From NCBI GenBank assembly GCA_020634165.1, contig JACKCF010000001.1, positions 124,001-188,000 on the forward strand: a stretch of 64,000 nt of DNA. The letters are read 5' to 3'. Source of the DNA: Anaerolineaceae bacterium (GTDB lineage: Bacteria; Chloroflexota; Anaerolineae; Aggregatilineales; Phototrophicaceae). Of this stretch, positions 34,412-42,611 are shown in pieces; the first letter of the stretch is position 1, and every line of letters begins with the position of its first letter. The position numbers were made by a program, and so were the translations under genes. Under the pieces are notes generated by a model that worked only from the letters and a program-made list of their open reading frames with translations, was not told the origin of the DNA and searched no databases.

Positions 34412-36373
34412 GTGATGAAGCGTGTAATAGTTATTTTCGGTCTGCTGCTGATGATGATAGGTGCAGTTCAGGCCCAACTCAGTCCGGTGCCAACCACCGA
34501 CGCCAGCACAATCTTCGACCAGACCTATATACGCTCACCGCAGTTGGGCATCACCTTCGTCTCTTCGGCGCAGGCCCCACAGGATGACACGCGCTATCGG
34601 AACGCCCTCAGCCTGGGGGCTGGACGTAACCGCTGGCCGCTCTACTGGCCGACGGTGGAGCCGCAGCAGGGGCAGTTCAACTGGGCTGACTATGACCGGC
34701 TCGTCAGCGACGATATGCGCTTCAGGATGCAGTCGCTGGCGGTTCTGTTAGGGCGCCCCGGCTTCGCCCAGGATGGTGACAGCATCACGGGACTGAACGA
34801 ACCCATCTTTGCCGATGGCAGCGACTTCCCGGAACCAGGCAAGGCACTCAATCCGAATAATCCCTGGGCGACTTTCGTCTATGCCGCTGTTGATCGCTAT
34901 CGACCAGGCGGTGTGTTGGCCCGTGAATTGGGCTGGCCCGCTGGCATCGGCATCAAAACCTGGGAGATGTGGAACGAACCTGATCTGGAGCAGTTCTGGC
35001 ATGCTGGTGTCCGGGCCTATGCCCGCTTGCTGAAAGTAGGCTATCTGGCGGCAAAACAGGCCGATCCGACGGCAACGGTTATTTTTGGGGGCTTGCTCTA
35101 CAGTACGGATAGTAACTGGCTGGCACGTGTCCTCGATATTTACATCGATGATCCCAATGTCGAGGCCAACAACTGGTATATGGATGCCGTCGCTGTGCAC
35201 AATTACAGCTATCCCTGGCGCAGTGGCTGGCTGACGCTGGTCGCGCGCGAGACTTTCGATGCCTACGACATTGACAAGCCCATCTGGGTGACGGAAAGCG
35301 GCGTTTCCGTGTGGGACGACTATCCTGGTCCTGTCTGGGCGGCGACCGACGAAGATGCTCGTTTTAAACGCGCGACCCAGCAGCAGCAGGCCTGGTTCAT
35401 CATCCAGAGCACAGCCTATGCCTGGTACGAAGGCGCGTCAGTGGTCTTTTTCCACCAGCTTTATGACGATTGTGGCGATCAGGCTGCTGGGACGAATTTT
35501 GCCCCGCATACAGGTGAACTCTGTCTGAACGGCGATACCTGTGCCGGAGATGCCTATGGCCTGTTCCGTAACCCCATCGATGCCGCCTGCTACAGCCAGC
35601 ATCCGCAGCCGAACACGCCGCGCCCAGCCGCAACTGCGTTCCGTCTGCTGGCTGATATTTTTGGCCGTGAATCCTTCCAGCCAGAGGACATTGTCCGCAG
35701 CAATGATGTTACTCGCATCACATTTTCGCGGCCCGGCGAACTGATCCATGTCATCTGGAACCACCGCCTGGAGTCGAATGCGGCGGTTTTCCCGGCATCG
35801 GGTAGCACGGCATTGCTCTACACGCTCGACGGCGACAATCGACCCATTCGCCCTGATTCCGAAGGCGATTTCCGCGTGAATCTGGCCGCTGCTCAGGAAG
35901 ATGCCTACCCCCAACGCGAGGCCCGCGATCCGTCCGCGATAGGTGGTCCACCGATTATCATCGTTGAAGCTGCCGAAGGTGAACTATTGCCGCCGACACC
36001 GACTCTGGCTCCCACGCCAACTGATACGCCCTCGCCCAGTTCGCCGCTGAACCCCACGCCAGGGCCGCTGATTCCGGCTGATGGCGATACTGAACCACCG
36101 GTGACGTTCATGTCACCGCTGCCGGAAACCAGCTTACCGAGCTTCCAGGTCAATTGGGGCGCCAACGATGACAGCCCGATTGAGCGGTATCTGATCTGGG
36201 TACAGGTCGATGGTGGTGAGTGGAAGCCCTGGCTGGAAACGCACGAAACGAGCGGCGTCTACAGCGGGCAATCCGGCAGCTACTATGCTTTCGCCGCCTG
36301 GGCGCTCGATGCCGCAGGGAACTGGTCCGGCAACCTGGAACTGACGCCACAGGTCACCACCCGCGTGGAATAA
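34412..36373 (+). CDS. Secreted clan-A glycoside hydrolase with C-terminal Fn3-like domain
   Basis: A signal peptide (KRVIVIFGLLLMMIGAVQAQ) follows GTG 34412, which has GAGGAG 10 bases upstream; ATG 34415 is the alternative. The catalytic domain is a TIM barrel of clan GH-A type. KTWEMWNEPDLEQFW carries the acid/base Glu (about residue 189) in the classical NEP motif, and KPIWVTESGVSVWDD carries the likely nucleophile Glu (about residue 293). It is closest in style to GH39/GH5-like proteins. After about residue 545 a Pro/Thr-rich linker (TPTLAPTPTDTPSP) leads to a beta-sandwich of about 90 residues like those found in Fn3/Y_Y_Y modules. It should degrade a polysaccharide outside the cell; the sugar specificity is unknown. 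Confidence 0.85.
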   Translation: MMKRVIVIFGLLLMMIGAVQAQLSPVPTTDASTIFDQTYIRSPQLGITFVSSAQAPQDDTRYRNALSLGAGRNRWPLYWPTVEPQQGQFNWADYDRLVSDDMRFRMQSLAVLLGRPGFAQDGDSITGLNEPIFADGSDFPEPGKALNPNNPWATFVYAAVDRYRPGGVLARELGWPAGIGIKTWEMWNEPDLEQFWHAGVRAYARLLKVGYLAAKQADPTATVIFGGLLYSTDSNWLARVLDIYIDDPNVEANNWYMDAVAVHNYSYPWRSGWLTLVARETFDAYDIDKPIWVTESGVSVWDDYPGPVWAATDEDARFKRATQQQQAWFIIQSTAYAWYEGASVVFFHQLYDDCGDQAAGTNFAPHTGELCLNGDTCAGDAYGLFRNPIDAACYSQHPQPNTPRPAATAFRLLADIFGRESFQPEDIVRSNDVTRITFSRPGELIHVIWNHRLESNAAVFPASGSTALLYTLDGDNRPIRPDSEGDFRVNLAAAQEDAYPQREARDPSAIGGPPIIIVEAAEGELLPPTPTLAPTPTDTPSPSSPLNPTPGPLIPADGDTEPPVTFMSPLPETSLPSFQVNWGANDDSPIERYLIWVQVDGGEWKPWLETHETSGVYSGQSGSYYAFAAWALDAAGNWSGNLELTPQVTTRVE

Positions 36374-36394
36374 TCAAACAGAACATTTTCTGAC

Positions 36395-36420
36395 GTAGGG
36401 GCACAATATATTGTGCCCTA
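36395..36420. repeat. GTAGGGG-headed palindrome, left flank of the four-gene unit
   Basis: GTAGGGGCACAATATATTGTGCCCTA. GGGGCACAATATATTGTGCCC is palindromic. The final CTA is the stop codon (TAG on the minus strand) of the MreB-like gene at 36418. The copy at 38703-38726 is identical over 24 bases except for one T/C difference and has the same orientation. Confidence 0.85.
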
Positions 36421-36951
36421 AAGATGTTTCTGCTCTTGAACAATGACTGTAAACTCAGAACCGCACGTTTCTTGAAGTCCTTCTTCAAGCAATGTATCAA
36501 AATGGCGAATCTCACAGAAATCACCCGTTAAGGTGACTTGCTTACCTATCTCAATGTCCGAATGGTCAGAATAGAATGCCAGATTCGCTTTTATTCCCCA
36601 AATGATTCTAAACAGTGCCCTAGAGAAATGATCGGATAGCAACTCGAATAATTCAGTATTTGATATTTCCGTAGCTCCTGGTATTCCCAGTCTGACCAGA
36701 CGACCGCGAATTTCCATCTTCATGTCAGGCGCATTTTCTTTTGCGCTTGCGAGCTTGGTGATTACTCTTTCTGCTGTTACGCGACTGATGAGCAAGTCAT
36801 GGCTTGTCTTCAAGTACTCAACCACTGTCTCGATTATTTCCCACCCACTCGGTGTGTATGAGGCTGCATCCAGATTATCGCCTCGCTCATTTTGTGTGAT
36901 GACTTGAATAGCTCTGATGTCAAACCGAATAATGAAGCTCAAAGTTGCCAT
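36418..36951 (-). CDS. MreB-like protein containing only the second actin subdomain
   Basis: The 177-residue protein aligns with the C-terminal half of MreB. GDNLDAA and SHDLLISRVTAERVITKLASA correspond to MreB GDxxDEA and xLIGExTAERIKxxxGSA. MKMEIRGRLVRLGIPG corresponds to xEVRGRxLxxGxPR, and VTLTGDFCEIRHFDTLLEE to xVLTGGGALLRxLDxLLxEE. The N-terminal half with both phosphate-binding loops is absent, and the LTGGG motif is altered to LTGDF, so it should not bind ATP as MreB does. The start codon overlaps the preceding membrane-protein gene by 13 bases, so it is the last gene of a coupled four-gene unit. Its stop codon lies in a palindromic repeat. A regulatory or decoy role toward MreB filaments, or an anchor for the membrane proteins, is conceivable but unproven. 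Confidence 0.8.
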   Translation of the reverse strand: MATLSFIIRFDIRAIQVITQNERGDNLDAASYTPSGWEIIETVVEYLKTSHDLLISRVTAERVITKLASAKENAPDMKMEIRGRLVRLGIPGATEISNTELFELLSDHFSRALFRIIWGIKANLAFYSDHSDIEIGKQVTLTGDFCEIRHFDTLLEEGLQETCGSEFTVIVQEQKHL

Positions 36952-37457
36952 AGCTCTTCAACTTTCCGTTTGCGACCGCTCGTGAGCTTCCACTGCGCTC
37001 GGAACCAAATGGCGAGTAGGAGGATCATAACTGCCATTGGAAGCAACGAGACTTCATAGCTTATAAACATGCCAGATCGATCAAAAGCAAGTGGAGCACG
37101 GTTCTTTGTTAGCCATTGGGATAGAGGAACAAAGAAGAACAACGCCCCAATGAACAAAAAGTTGTAAATAATCATCTGTTGCATAACGTGTAAATGGCGG
37201 CGAAAAGCTCTATATGTGAGATTAATACTCAAGCAAGCTATGCTTACGCCGACAAGAAATGTACCTGTACCATCTAGAAAGATGCCGCCAGCTACATAAG
37301 GCCAAGTGCCCGGCGTAGGTGCTCCATCTGGATTTGGCAAGTAGGCCAAGTAGTAAGCCGCAAAATTGGCGACAAAAACAGCCATTACGCTCCACGTAAA
37401 TAGCAGAGCTATTGCCAACCAGAACTTCCCCATTCGCGATTGCGGTTCCAGATTCAT
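36939..37457 (-). CDS. Four-helix membrane protein, third of three paralogues
   Basis: The 172-residue product has four hydrophobic helices: about residues 12-35, 55-77, 90-112 and 133-155. It aligns with the two upstream gene products in helix spacing, in the GTWPYVAGGIFLDG loop (compare GTWQRTLNDFFEVG), in the basic turn after helix 2 (YRAFRRHLHVMQQ) and in the basic segment right after helix 4 (SGRKRKVEE). It overlaps the upstream gene by 4 bases (ATGA) and the MreB-half gene by 13 bases, which indicates translational coupling. It is more AT-rich than the two upstream paralogues. No known family or catalytic motif. Confidence 0.8.
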   Translation of the reverse strand: MNLEPQSRMGKFWLAIALLFTWSVMAVFVANFAAYYLAYLPNPDGAPTPGTWPYVAGGIFLDGTGTFLVGVSIACLSINLTYRAFRRHLHVMQQMIIYNFLFIGALFFFVPLSQWLTKNRAPLAFDRSGMFISYEVSLLPMAVMILLLAIWFRAQWKLTSGRKRKVEELWQL

Positions 37458-38065
37458 TGGCTGTGAGCATCCCGCAATAAGTTGCTGTCCCTCTCTGCCT
37501 GCAACTGACCCGTTACTTGTCCACTATCAGCCAACCGAGAGGCATCTGGCACACTTGTGACGTCTGTCGCCTGCCGTTTGCGTTTGCGCTTATCTAGCAG
37601 CCGACCTTGCACCATGAACCAGATCGAGGTCAGCAGCACGACTACCAGCCCAGGAATGATCGAACGATAGTATCCAGGCTCAAAGTCAGCGGCAGTAGGT
37701 GGGAAGATCGTATTGTTCAATTGTGCGACCAGCAACATCATCGGGATGAACATCCATACAAAGAGGGCATTGTTGATGATGAACTTCCAGGGCAAGATGC
37801 GTCGTCGTAGTAATCTGAGTGCCATCAGCATGTTGGCTATCACAACCCCAGCCGGAATGATCCAACTGCCGATGCCGACCTCGAAGAAATCGTTGAGTGT
37901 CCGCTGCCAGGTGCCAATATCTGGTCGAATGAGGGTCGTATCCCAGGGAACCAGAATAAATTCAGTTTCGAGCACCAGGAAAAAGTAGATGAAGGCCCAG
38001 GTCGCCAGAAGGCCAGCGCCTTTTAACAGCCATTCCAGTCGTTTGCGATATTTCGCGTCACTCAC
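37454..38065 (-). CDS. Four-helix membrane protein, second of three paralogues
   Basis: It starts at GTG 38065, which overlaps the stop of the upstream gene (GTGA). The 203-residue protein has four hydrophobic helices. The loop between helices 1 and 2 contains RPDIGTWQRTLNDFFEVG, matching QPNIDWEIALNDIFVG of the upstream paralogue. A basic turn (LRLLRRRILPWKF) follows helix 2, and DKRKRKRQ follows helix 4, as in the paralogues. The C-terminal 35 residues form a polar cytoplasmic tail. The arrangement suggests a hetero-oligomeric membrane complex made by the three related proteins. I recognise no family. Confidence 0.8.
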   Translation of the reverse strand: MSDAKYRKRLEWLLKGAGLLATWAFIYFFLVLETEFILVPWDTTLIRPDIGTWQRTLNDFFEVGIGSWIIPAGVVIANMLMALRLLRRRILPWKFIINNALFVWMFIPMMLLVAQLNNTIFPPTAADFEPGYYRSIIPGLVVVLLTSIWFMVQGRLLDKRKRKRQATDVTSVPDASRLADSGQVTGQLQAERDSNLLRDAHSQ

Positions 38066-38712
38066 CCTATTGATACCTGTTTTGTTTGCACATCAGCCCA
38101 TAGTTCAGGCTCCTCACTCATTATAACCGCCTCCGATGCCAGCTCCTCACCTGTGAGTGTATGGACTTCCTTATGTTTACGTTTGCGCTTGTCCGGCTGC
38201 GTCACAGTCGCCAGCACCATCATCCAGATGAGGAACATGACGAACATGGAAAAAACGGGAAAAACCAGTTCATAATAAGTGGGGAAAGGTGTATCGCCAG
38301 GGAAGGTCGGGATGACCATCATGTTGACGAACAGCGCTGGCAGATAGACCAAGGGCACCACGAGCGTGAATCCCAGGTTGGTGAGGGCATAGCGCAGGAT
38401 CGTGTGCCAATCGCGGTGATAGATGCGCAGAAAAAAGGCCACACTCACCAGCATCACGATGATCGTTATGATGGGGGCACCCGGCCCCACAAAAATGTCG
38501 TTGAGCGCGATTTCCCAGTCGATATTCGGCTGATACCAGAAGCCCTCCCAGGGGGCCATCGTCCCCCGTGTGATGCCATATGCCATCGCCAATTGGACGA
38601 ACCATGTCCCGACTACGACGATCATCATCAGCCACCAGCTACCTGTCCTGCGCATTGTCTGTCTCGTCGTTCGTTTGAGCGTCCAAAATCGAAACTTGTG
38701 GCGTAGGGGCAC
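38062..38712 (-). CDS. Four-helix membrane protein, first of three paralogues
   Basis: The longest frame starts at GTG 38712, inside the palindromic repeat 38703-38726. No Shine-Dalgarno is evident there. ATG 38655 is an alternative that would start just before helix 1, but then the basic N-terminal tail present in the second paralogue would be lost. The protein has four hydrophobic helices. Between 1 and 2 lies WYQPNIDWEIALNDIFVGPG, after helix 2 RIYHRDWHTILRY, and after helix 4 QPDKRKRKHKE. The last 40 residues are a cytoplasmic tail with acidic patches. It is the first gene of a tightly overlapping unit of four with an MreB-half protein at the end. Function unknown. Confidence 0.78.
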   Translation of the reverse strand: MPLRHKFRFWTLKRTTRQTMRRTGSWWLMMIVVVGTWFVQLAMAYGITRGTMAPWEGFWYQPNIDWEIALNDIFVGPGAPIITIIVMLVSVAFFLRIYHRDWHTILRYALTNLGFTLVVPLVYLPALFVNMMVIPTFPGDTPFPTYYELVFPVFSMFVMFLIWMMVLATVTQPDKRKRKHKEVHTLTGEELASEAVIMSEEPELWADVQTKQVSIG

Positions 38713-38726
38713 AATACATTGTGCCC
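38703..38726. repeat. GTAGGGG-headed palindrome, right flank of the four-gene unit
   Basis: GTAGGGGCACAATACATTGTGCCC, the same element as at 36395-36420 with one base changed and in the same orientation. The GTG at 38712 used by the longest frame of the first membrane gene lies within it. Confidence 0.85.
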
Positions 38727-38796
38727 GATGGTCACGCTCTCATAACGACATTTTACAGGCAGATGTTCCCTGGCTGGCTATACGCTTTACCTGTGT

Positions 38797-40176
38797 TCAG
38801 CCAACAATGGGCGGACTAAGGGCCGGAATAATGTGACGCATCAGCACATAGACATCGACCAGCGCGAAGGCCCAGAACGGCAGCACAGTCAGCCAGCGCG
38901 ACCACGTAAACCGCCCTAATAGCCAGTGACGCCAGGCATCGACGCCCAGCACCAGCGCCAGCGCAAACGGAATCAGCCCAGGGTACATATAGCGCCCCTG
39001 AAACTGCACAAACTCACTGTTGTAATAGAGGAATGCGCCCATACTCAACAGCAGCACCGTGCCCATGATGATCCACAACTGATCCTGAATGAGCGCTTCA
39101 TTGGGTAGATCATTGCCAAAGGCGGGATCACGTGGGCGCATGACACGGATGCCCAGCCGCAGGATTAGCCCGATCAGCGAAAAGACGATCAATATCTGAA
39201 TGCCAAGGTAGATGCGCGCTTCCAGCGGCACCGCCATCCAGCCGAACTGGCCCCAGTAGCTGCGCATGGTTGTGCGCAGGAATTGGTCGATATAGGCACT
39301 GTTGCCAATGTCAGAAATCAGGTCATCCATGCGCAGTTGGCCGATGACTACGCTGTCGTGCGCGGCCAATCCCAAAAAGTCGGGCATACCATAAGTGCCG
39401 ATGTTCCGCAGCCACCAGCCGCCACCAACCAGCAGGGCGATGACGCCCATCACCAGCCACAGATGGACCAGCCGTACCAGCTTACGCTCGCCATCCGGGC
39501 GCAAGGCCCACCTCAGCCAGATCGCCATTGCTGCCGGAACCACCAGAAAGTAAGTTGTTGTCTTAGTCAGCAGGCCGATGCCGAGCACGACGCCCAATAG
39601 CCACACCGGCGCGCGGCTGCCTTTGACGTGCAGCACCATCAGCCACAGCGCCACCGCCACAACGGCCTCGCCGAGCGCATCGTTGTTCACTGAAGCCAAA
39701 ATATGCACATGCTGCGGCAGCAAACCCACCAGCGCCATCGCTCCCAGCGCGATTTGCGGCTGGCCGGGGAACATCTCGCGCCCGATCAGATAAGCCATTA
39801 CCACGATGATGGTGCCCATCAGCACCGAAGCGATGCGCAGGGCATGTAGGCTGCCACCTGTCAGTGCAAAGATCGGTGCTTGCAGCAAATAGTACAGCGG
39901 CGGCTGATGATCCTCATACTGGACTGTATTCAGTCCGCTCAACAGGGCTGGAGCGAAGCGATTGCTCTTGAGCGTTTCCAGATAGCGATTATTCCAGTCG
40001 CCCGCTTCAATCACCGGATAAGCCGTATCCGTCACGATCTGGCGCACGACGTTGTAATGGGCTGGTTCGTCAGGCGCCTGCCAGTCCGGCGTCTGGATAG
40101 CGAACAAGCCCCCCACCAGCAAATAGCTGATGAGGATCAGCGTAAACAGCGTACGTTGTAGAAGTTTTGGCAGCAT
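38797..40176 (-). CDS. GT-C membrane glycosyltransferase (DUF2142/PMT-like)
   Basis: After an N-terminal helix the first external loop has WQAPDEPAHYNVVRQIV, with the Asp-Glu pair typical of GT-C enzymes of the DUF2142/PMT group, and YEDHQPPLYYLLQAP, another conserved loop. Eleven or so membrane helices follow over 459 residues. These enzymes transfer a sugar from a polyprenyl-phosphate donor on the outer face of the cytoplasmic membrane. The acceptor is unknown. It is longer and better conserved than the GT-C-like protein at 20775. It is transcribed on the same strand as the membrane unit at 36418-38712, but 84 bases and a palindrome separate them. Confidence 0.85.
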   Translation of the reverse strand: MLPKLLQRTLFTLILISYLLVGGLFAIQTPDWQAPDEPAHYNVVRQIVTDTAYPVIEAGDWNNRYLETLKSNRFAPALLSGLNTVQYEDHQPPLYYLLQAPIFALTGGSLHALRIASVLMGTIIVVMAYLIGREMFPGQPQIALGAMALVGLLPQHVHILASVNNDALGEAVVAVALWLMVLHVKGSRAPVWLLGVVLGIGLLTKTTTYFLVVPAAMAIWLRWALRPDGERKLVRLVHLWLVMGVIALLVGGGWWLRNIGTYGMPDFLGLAAHDSVVIGQLRMDDLISDIGNSAYIDQFLRTTMRSYWGQFGWMAVPLEARIYLGIQILIVFSLIGLILRLGIRVMRPRDPAFGNDLPNEALIQDQLWIIMGTVLLLSMGAFLYYNSEFVQFQGRYMYPGLIPFALALVLGVDAWRHWLLGRFTWSRWLTVLPFWAFALVDVYVLMRHIIPALSPPIVG

Positions 40177-40264
40177 AAGCCCTGCTCTTTACGGCGAATC
40201 AAGCGCAACCCAATGAACCACGCCAAGTTTGGCAGGCAAGCACCGACTTTGCAACTGCCTGAAT

Positions 40265-40292
40265 CAAAAGTGCCTCCCTGTGTGGGAGGCAC
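40265..40292 (-). terminator. Intrinsic terminator of the acetyltransferase gene
   Basis: On the minus strand GTGCCTCCC-ACACA-GGGAGGCAC, a perfect 9-bp stem, is followed by TTTT. It lies 31 bases downstream of the stop at 40324. Confidence 0.85.
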
Positions 40293-40323
40293 ATATAGCC
40301 TTATGCGATTATCACCACTTCAA

Positions 40324-40824
40324 CTAGTCCAGTCTGTAACTGTCCCAGACCGCTTGTGAGTGTGCATCTTCCGGCACACAGCCGTAGATGTTGAAAATCA
40401 ACTCGTTCTGCTCCCATTTCTGGCTGTGCCAGAACGCGATGGTTTCCGGTTCATCCGCATCGACCCGTGTCCTGATGATGTCTACCGGGTAACGCTTCAA
40501 CCACAGCACCGCCTGTCTGACCAGTTCTCCCTGTACGCCTGACCGAAATTCTGGCTGGACGTACAAATCCTCGACCTCACCCAGGGCACCAGGCATAACC
40601 GGATGTGTACTAATGGCGCAGGTCACGAAGCCAACCAGAATGCCTTCGTCTTCGGCCACGAAGCAGTGGGCCTGCTCATGATCGACTGTTCGCCGCAGAT
40701 TGTTGGCGATTCCTTCAGCATCTTCCTGTCCCAGCGGGTACCCGACAGCTTCGATGCAGGCAGCATCCCATAGGCTGACCACCTGCTCAACATCTTCCGT
40801 TTTCAAAGCACGAATGTGCGTCAT
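40324..40824 (-). CDS. GNAT-family N-acetyltransferase
   Basis: The 166-residue product begins IRALKTEDVEQVVSLWDAAC, as in many GNAT enzymes. It has a central strand, EGILVGFVTCAIS, then GEVEDLYVQPEFRSGVQGELVRQAVLWLK, which corresponds to acetyl-CoA-binding motif A (V-x-P-x-x-R-x-G-x-G/A). It ends with DEPETIAFWHSQKWEQNE, the usual motif B (AxxFYxxxGF). The glycine following Arg-Ser is present but the second is replaced by Gln, so acetyl-CoA binding is a little atypical. The substrate is unknown. It is a single gene with its own terminator. Confidence 0.88.
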   Translation of the reverse strand: MTHIRALKTEDVEQVVSLWDAACIEAVGYPLGQEDAEGIANNLRRTVDHEQAHCFVAEDEGILVGFVTCAISTHPVMPGALGEVEDLYVQPEFRSGVQGELVRQAVLWLKRYPVDIIRTRVDADEPETIAFWHSQKWEQNELIFNIYGCVPEDAHSQAVWDSYRLD

Positions 40825-41091
40825 GGTTGTTTCCTCCGTATGATTTTGTCAAAAGGTGAGTTGCGTTCGTAGAACCGAAGTAGGCGGCGAACGGAGGCAC
40901 ACAAAAACAATCTCGATGTATTCAGCGAGGATGAGGCGGCGATGGCCGGATTTGTCAATTAAATGGATCGCCTGGACGAATTAACATCGGCAGTACATAC
41001 AGAAAATCTCGTTTACCGTCAGATAGACCGATTATAACGTATTGAGTATTAGAGATGTGTTGGGATGATCTGTGGAGTAGAGCAGGCCAAG

Positions 41092-41481
41092 TTAGCGAGG
41101 CGGGTTTGACTGGCGATAATCAGCAATGAGCGTGTTTGCTTCTGCATCGGTACTCACAATACGCATACGTTCAGCCAGCCGAGGTGCAGCTAACTTAACG
41201 ATGTTATAGCCAATTTTAAGCGAATTACCTTCGCCAATGATGATGTGCATCGGAACATGAGCACGCTTATTCTTCATGATGTCCTTCGCGAGTCCGGCGA
41301 TGCCAGGTGGAAGGCCCATGAAGTTGCCAACGTCAACCAACACAAATACATCATGCGTGACGCTATCCAGCATATCGTATATTGGGCTTAGATTGTTACG
41401 TACTTCGCCCATGATGATTGGGGGCCGGATGATGATTTTGAAAACAGTTTTTTCTTCATCATCCCAATGGTATTTGAACAT
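41092..41481 (-). CDS. STAS/SpoIIAA-like small protein (copy A)
   Basis: The 129-residue protein starts with YHWDDEEKTVFKIIIRPP, continues with a helix (LSPIYDMLDSVTHD), a strand (VFVLVDVGNF), a second helix, a strand (VPMHIIIGEG), and ends with strand-helix MRIVSTDAEANTLIADY. This alternation and the W-D-x-x-E-K-T start match a family of small SpoIIAA/STAS-like proteins. At least three relatives are in the window (41591, 49385 and the fragment at 63969). STAS-type domains act in protein-protein switches; no phosphorylatable Ser can be assigned here. No partner kinase or sigma factor lies beside it. Confidence 0.75.
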   Translation of the reverse strand: MFKYHWDDEEKTVFKIIIRPPIIMGEVRNNLSPIYDMLDSVTHDVFVLVDVGNFMGLPPGIAGLAKDIMKNKRAHVPMHIIIGEGNSLKIGYNIVKLAAPRLAERMRIVSTDAEANTLIADYRQSNPPR

Positions 41482-41590
41482 GCTAAATCCGATTTGTACT
41501 GGTGTTGACTACAAACAGTGCCAACTTAATTCGTCTATTGATCAGAAATATCTCTAAGAAAGGCTTCCACACAGTACAAAGCAACTCACT

Positions 41591-41995
41591 TTAACCTTGA
41601 TTGAGAAACGTCTCAACAACGGCGTTCGCGTCGGCGTCACTGGCCACCACACGTACTTTACTCAATGCTTTCGGGGCCACAATACGCGCCAGCGTAAGAC
41701 CAACCCGCAGAACGTGACTGGTGCCAACGACGACATGCAGGACGAGGTTGTCACGCTCGTTCATTTCAATTCTGCGGCCAATCGCGATAACATCCTTGGG
41801 CATTGCCAGCCATGGATCCAGTTTGGTGATAATGATCACATGATGATCGACGCTATCGAGCATGGCGTAGACGTATTCCAGCCCTTCCCCAAGTTCTTCA
41901 TATGTCGTCGGCGGCTGGATTGTTTGTCTGAGGATGGTTTTTTCGGCGTTAGCCCATTCAGCTACAAACACGATAAATCTCTCACCATTACACAT
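41591..41995 (-). CDS. STAS/SpoIIAA-like small protein (copy B)
   Basis: I prefer ATG 41995, which gives an N-terminus (FIVFVAEWANAEKTILRQ) that lines up with the other family members; the longer frame from 42058 adds 21 residues without a clear match. The core alternates strand and helix: YVYAMLDSVDHHVIIITKLDP, LVLHVVVGTS and VRVVASDADANAVVETF. It lies 110 bases upstream of copy A on the same strand. The two share about a third of their residues by eye, so the duplication is old. Function unknown; a switch or scaffold role is inferred from the fold only. Confidence 0.72.
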   Translation of the reverse strand: MCNGERFIVFVAEWANAEKTILRQTIQPPTTYEELGEGLEYVYAMLDSVDHHVIIITKLDPWLAMPKDVIAIGRRIEMNERDNLVLHVVVGTSHVLRVGLTLARIVAPKALSKVRVVASDADANAVVETFLNQG

Positions 41996-42087
41996 GATTA
42001 AGCATAATGAATTTCTGTCAGGAATGCAGTTAAGATTATGTAATGAAAACCCAGGCAAAAGTCGAGATTACTCATGGTCTCTCAATC

Positions 42088-42117
42088 AAAAAGCGCCTCT
42101 ATCTGTGAGGCGCTTTT
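42088..42117. terminator. Intrinsic terminator of the osmC gene
   Basis: AAGCGCCTC-TATCTGT-GAGGCGCTT, a perfect 9-bp stem with A-run and T-run on the two sides, so it can act in both directions. It lies 27 bases downstream of the OsmC-family stop codon on the minus strand. Confidence 0.88.
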
Positions 42118-42143
42118 GAGATTGCTTGCGTATGTGAGTCGGA

Positions 42144-42611
42144 CTAGTCGCGAACCAGCGGCTCTGCGGAGTCCTCACCCAGAATGTCATCGACAAGTTC
42201 TGTCTTGAAGAAGCTGGGGAGTGCAATCGTCCGGTGAACCGGGCACTTTCCGGCAATATCCAGCAGGCGCTCACGCTGGTCGTCGGTCAGATCGCCCTTA
42301 AAGACAATGCTCTTGCGGATTTCATGCACGAACAGTTCATCGCCATCGTAGTCCGCATAGTCTTTGCCATTAAAGCGTTCGGATTCCAGGGCAATTTCGA
42401 CACCTTCCAGCGGCCATTTTTTACGTTCAGCATACAGACGGCAGGTGATTGCGATGCACGCGCCCAAGGCTCCCATGAGCATTTCGCTGGGCGTCGGGCC
42501 AGTATCGGTGCCGCCAGCATCAACTGGCTCATCAGCGATGTATTCGTGATTGCCGCTCTTGATAATCGTACGGTAGCCTTCAGGGCCTAATTTGACGGTT
42601 GCCTTTGCCAT
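42144..42611 (-). CDS. OsmC/Ohr-family peroxiredoxin
   Basis: ATG 42611 follows AGGAAG at good spacing; an in-frame extension to 42674 has no support. The 155-residue product carries MLMGALGACIAITC, with the first redox Cys of the OsmC family, and later GKCPVHRTI, with the second. These cysteines reduce organic hydroperoxides, usually with dihydrolipoyl or similar thiols. The DTGPTPSEMLMGALGAC context is closer to OsmC/YhfA-type proteins than to Ohr. It is a cytoplasmic single gene ending in a strong terminator. Confidence 0.92.
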   Translation of the reverse strand: MAKATVKLGPEGYRTIIKSGNHEYIADEPVDAGGTDTGPTPSEMLMGALGACIAITCRLYAERKKWPLEGVEIALESERFNGKDYADYDGDELFVHEIRKSIVFKGDLTDDQRERLLDIAGKCPVHRTIALPSFFKTELVDDILGEDSAEPLVRD

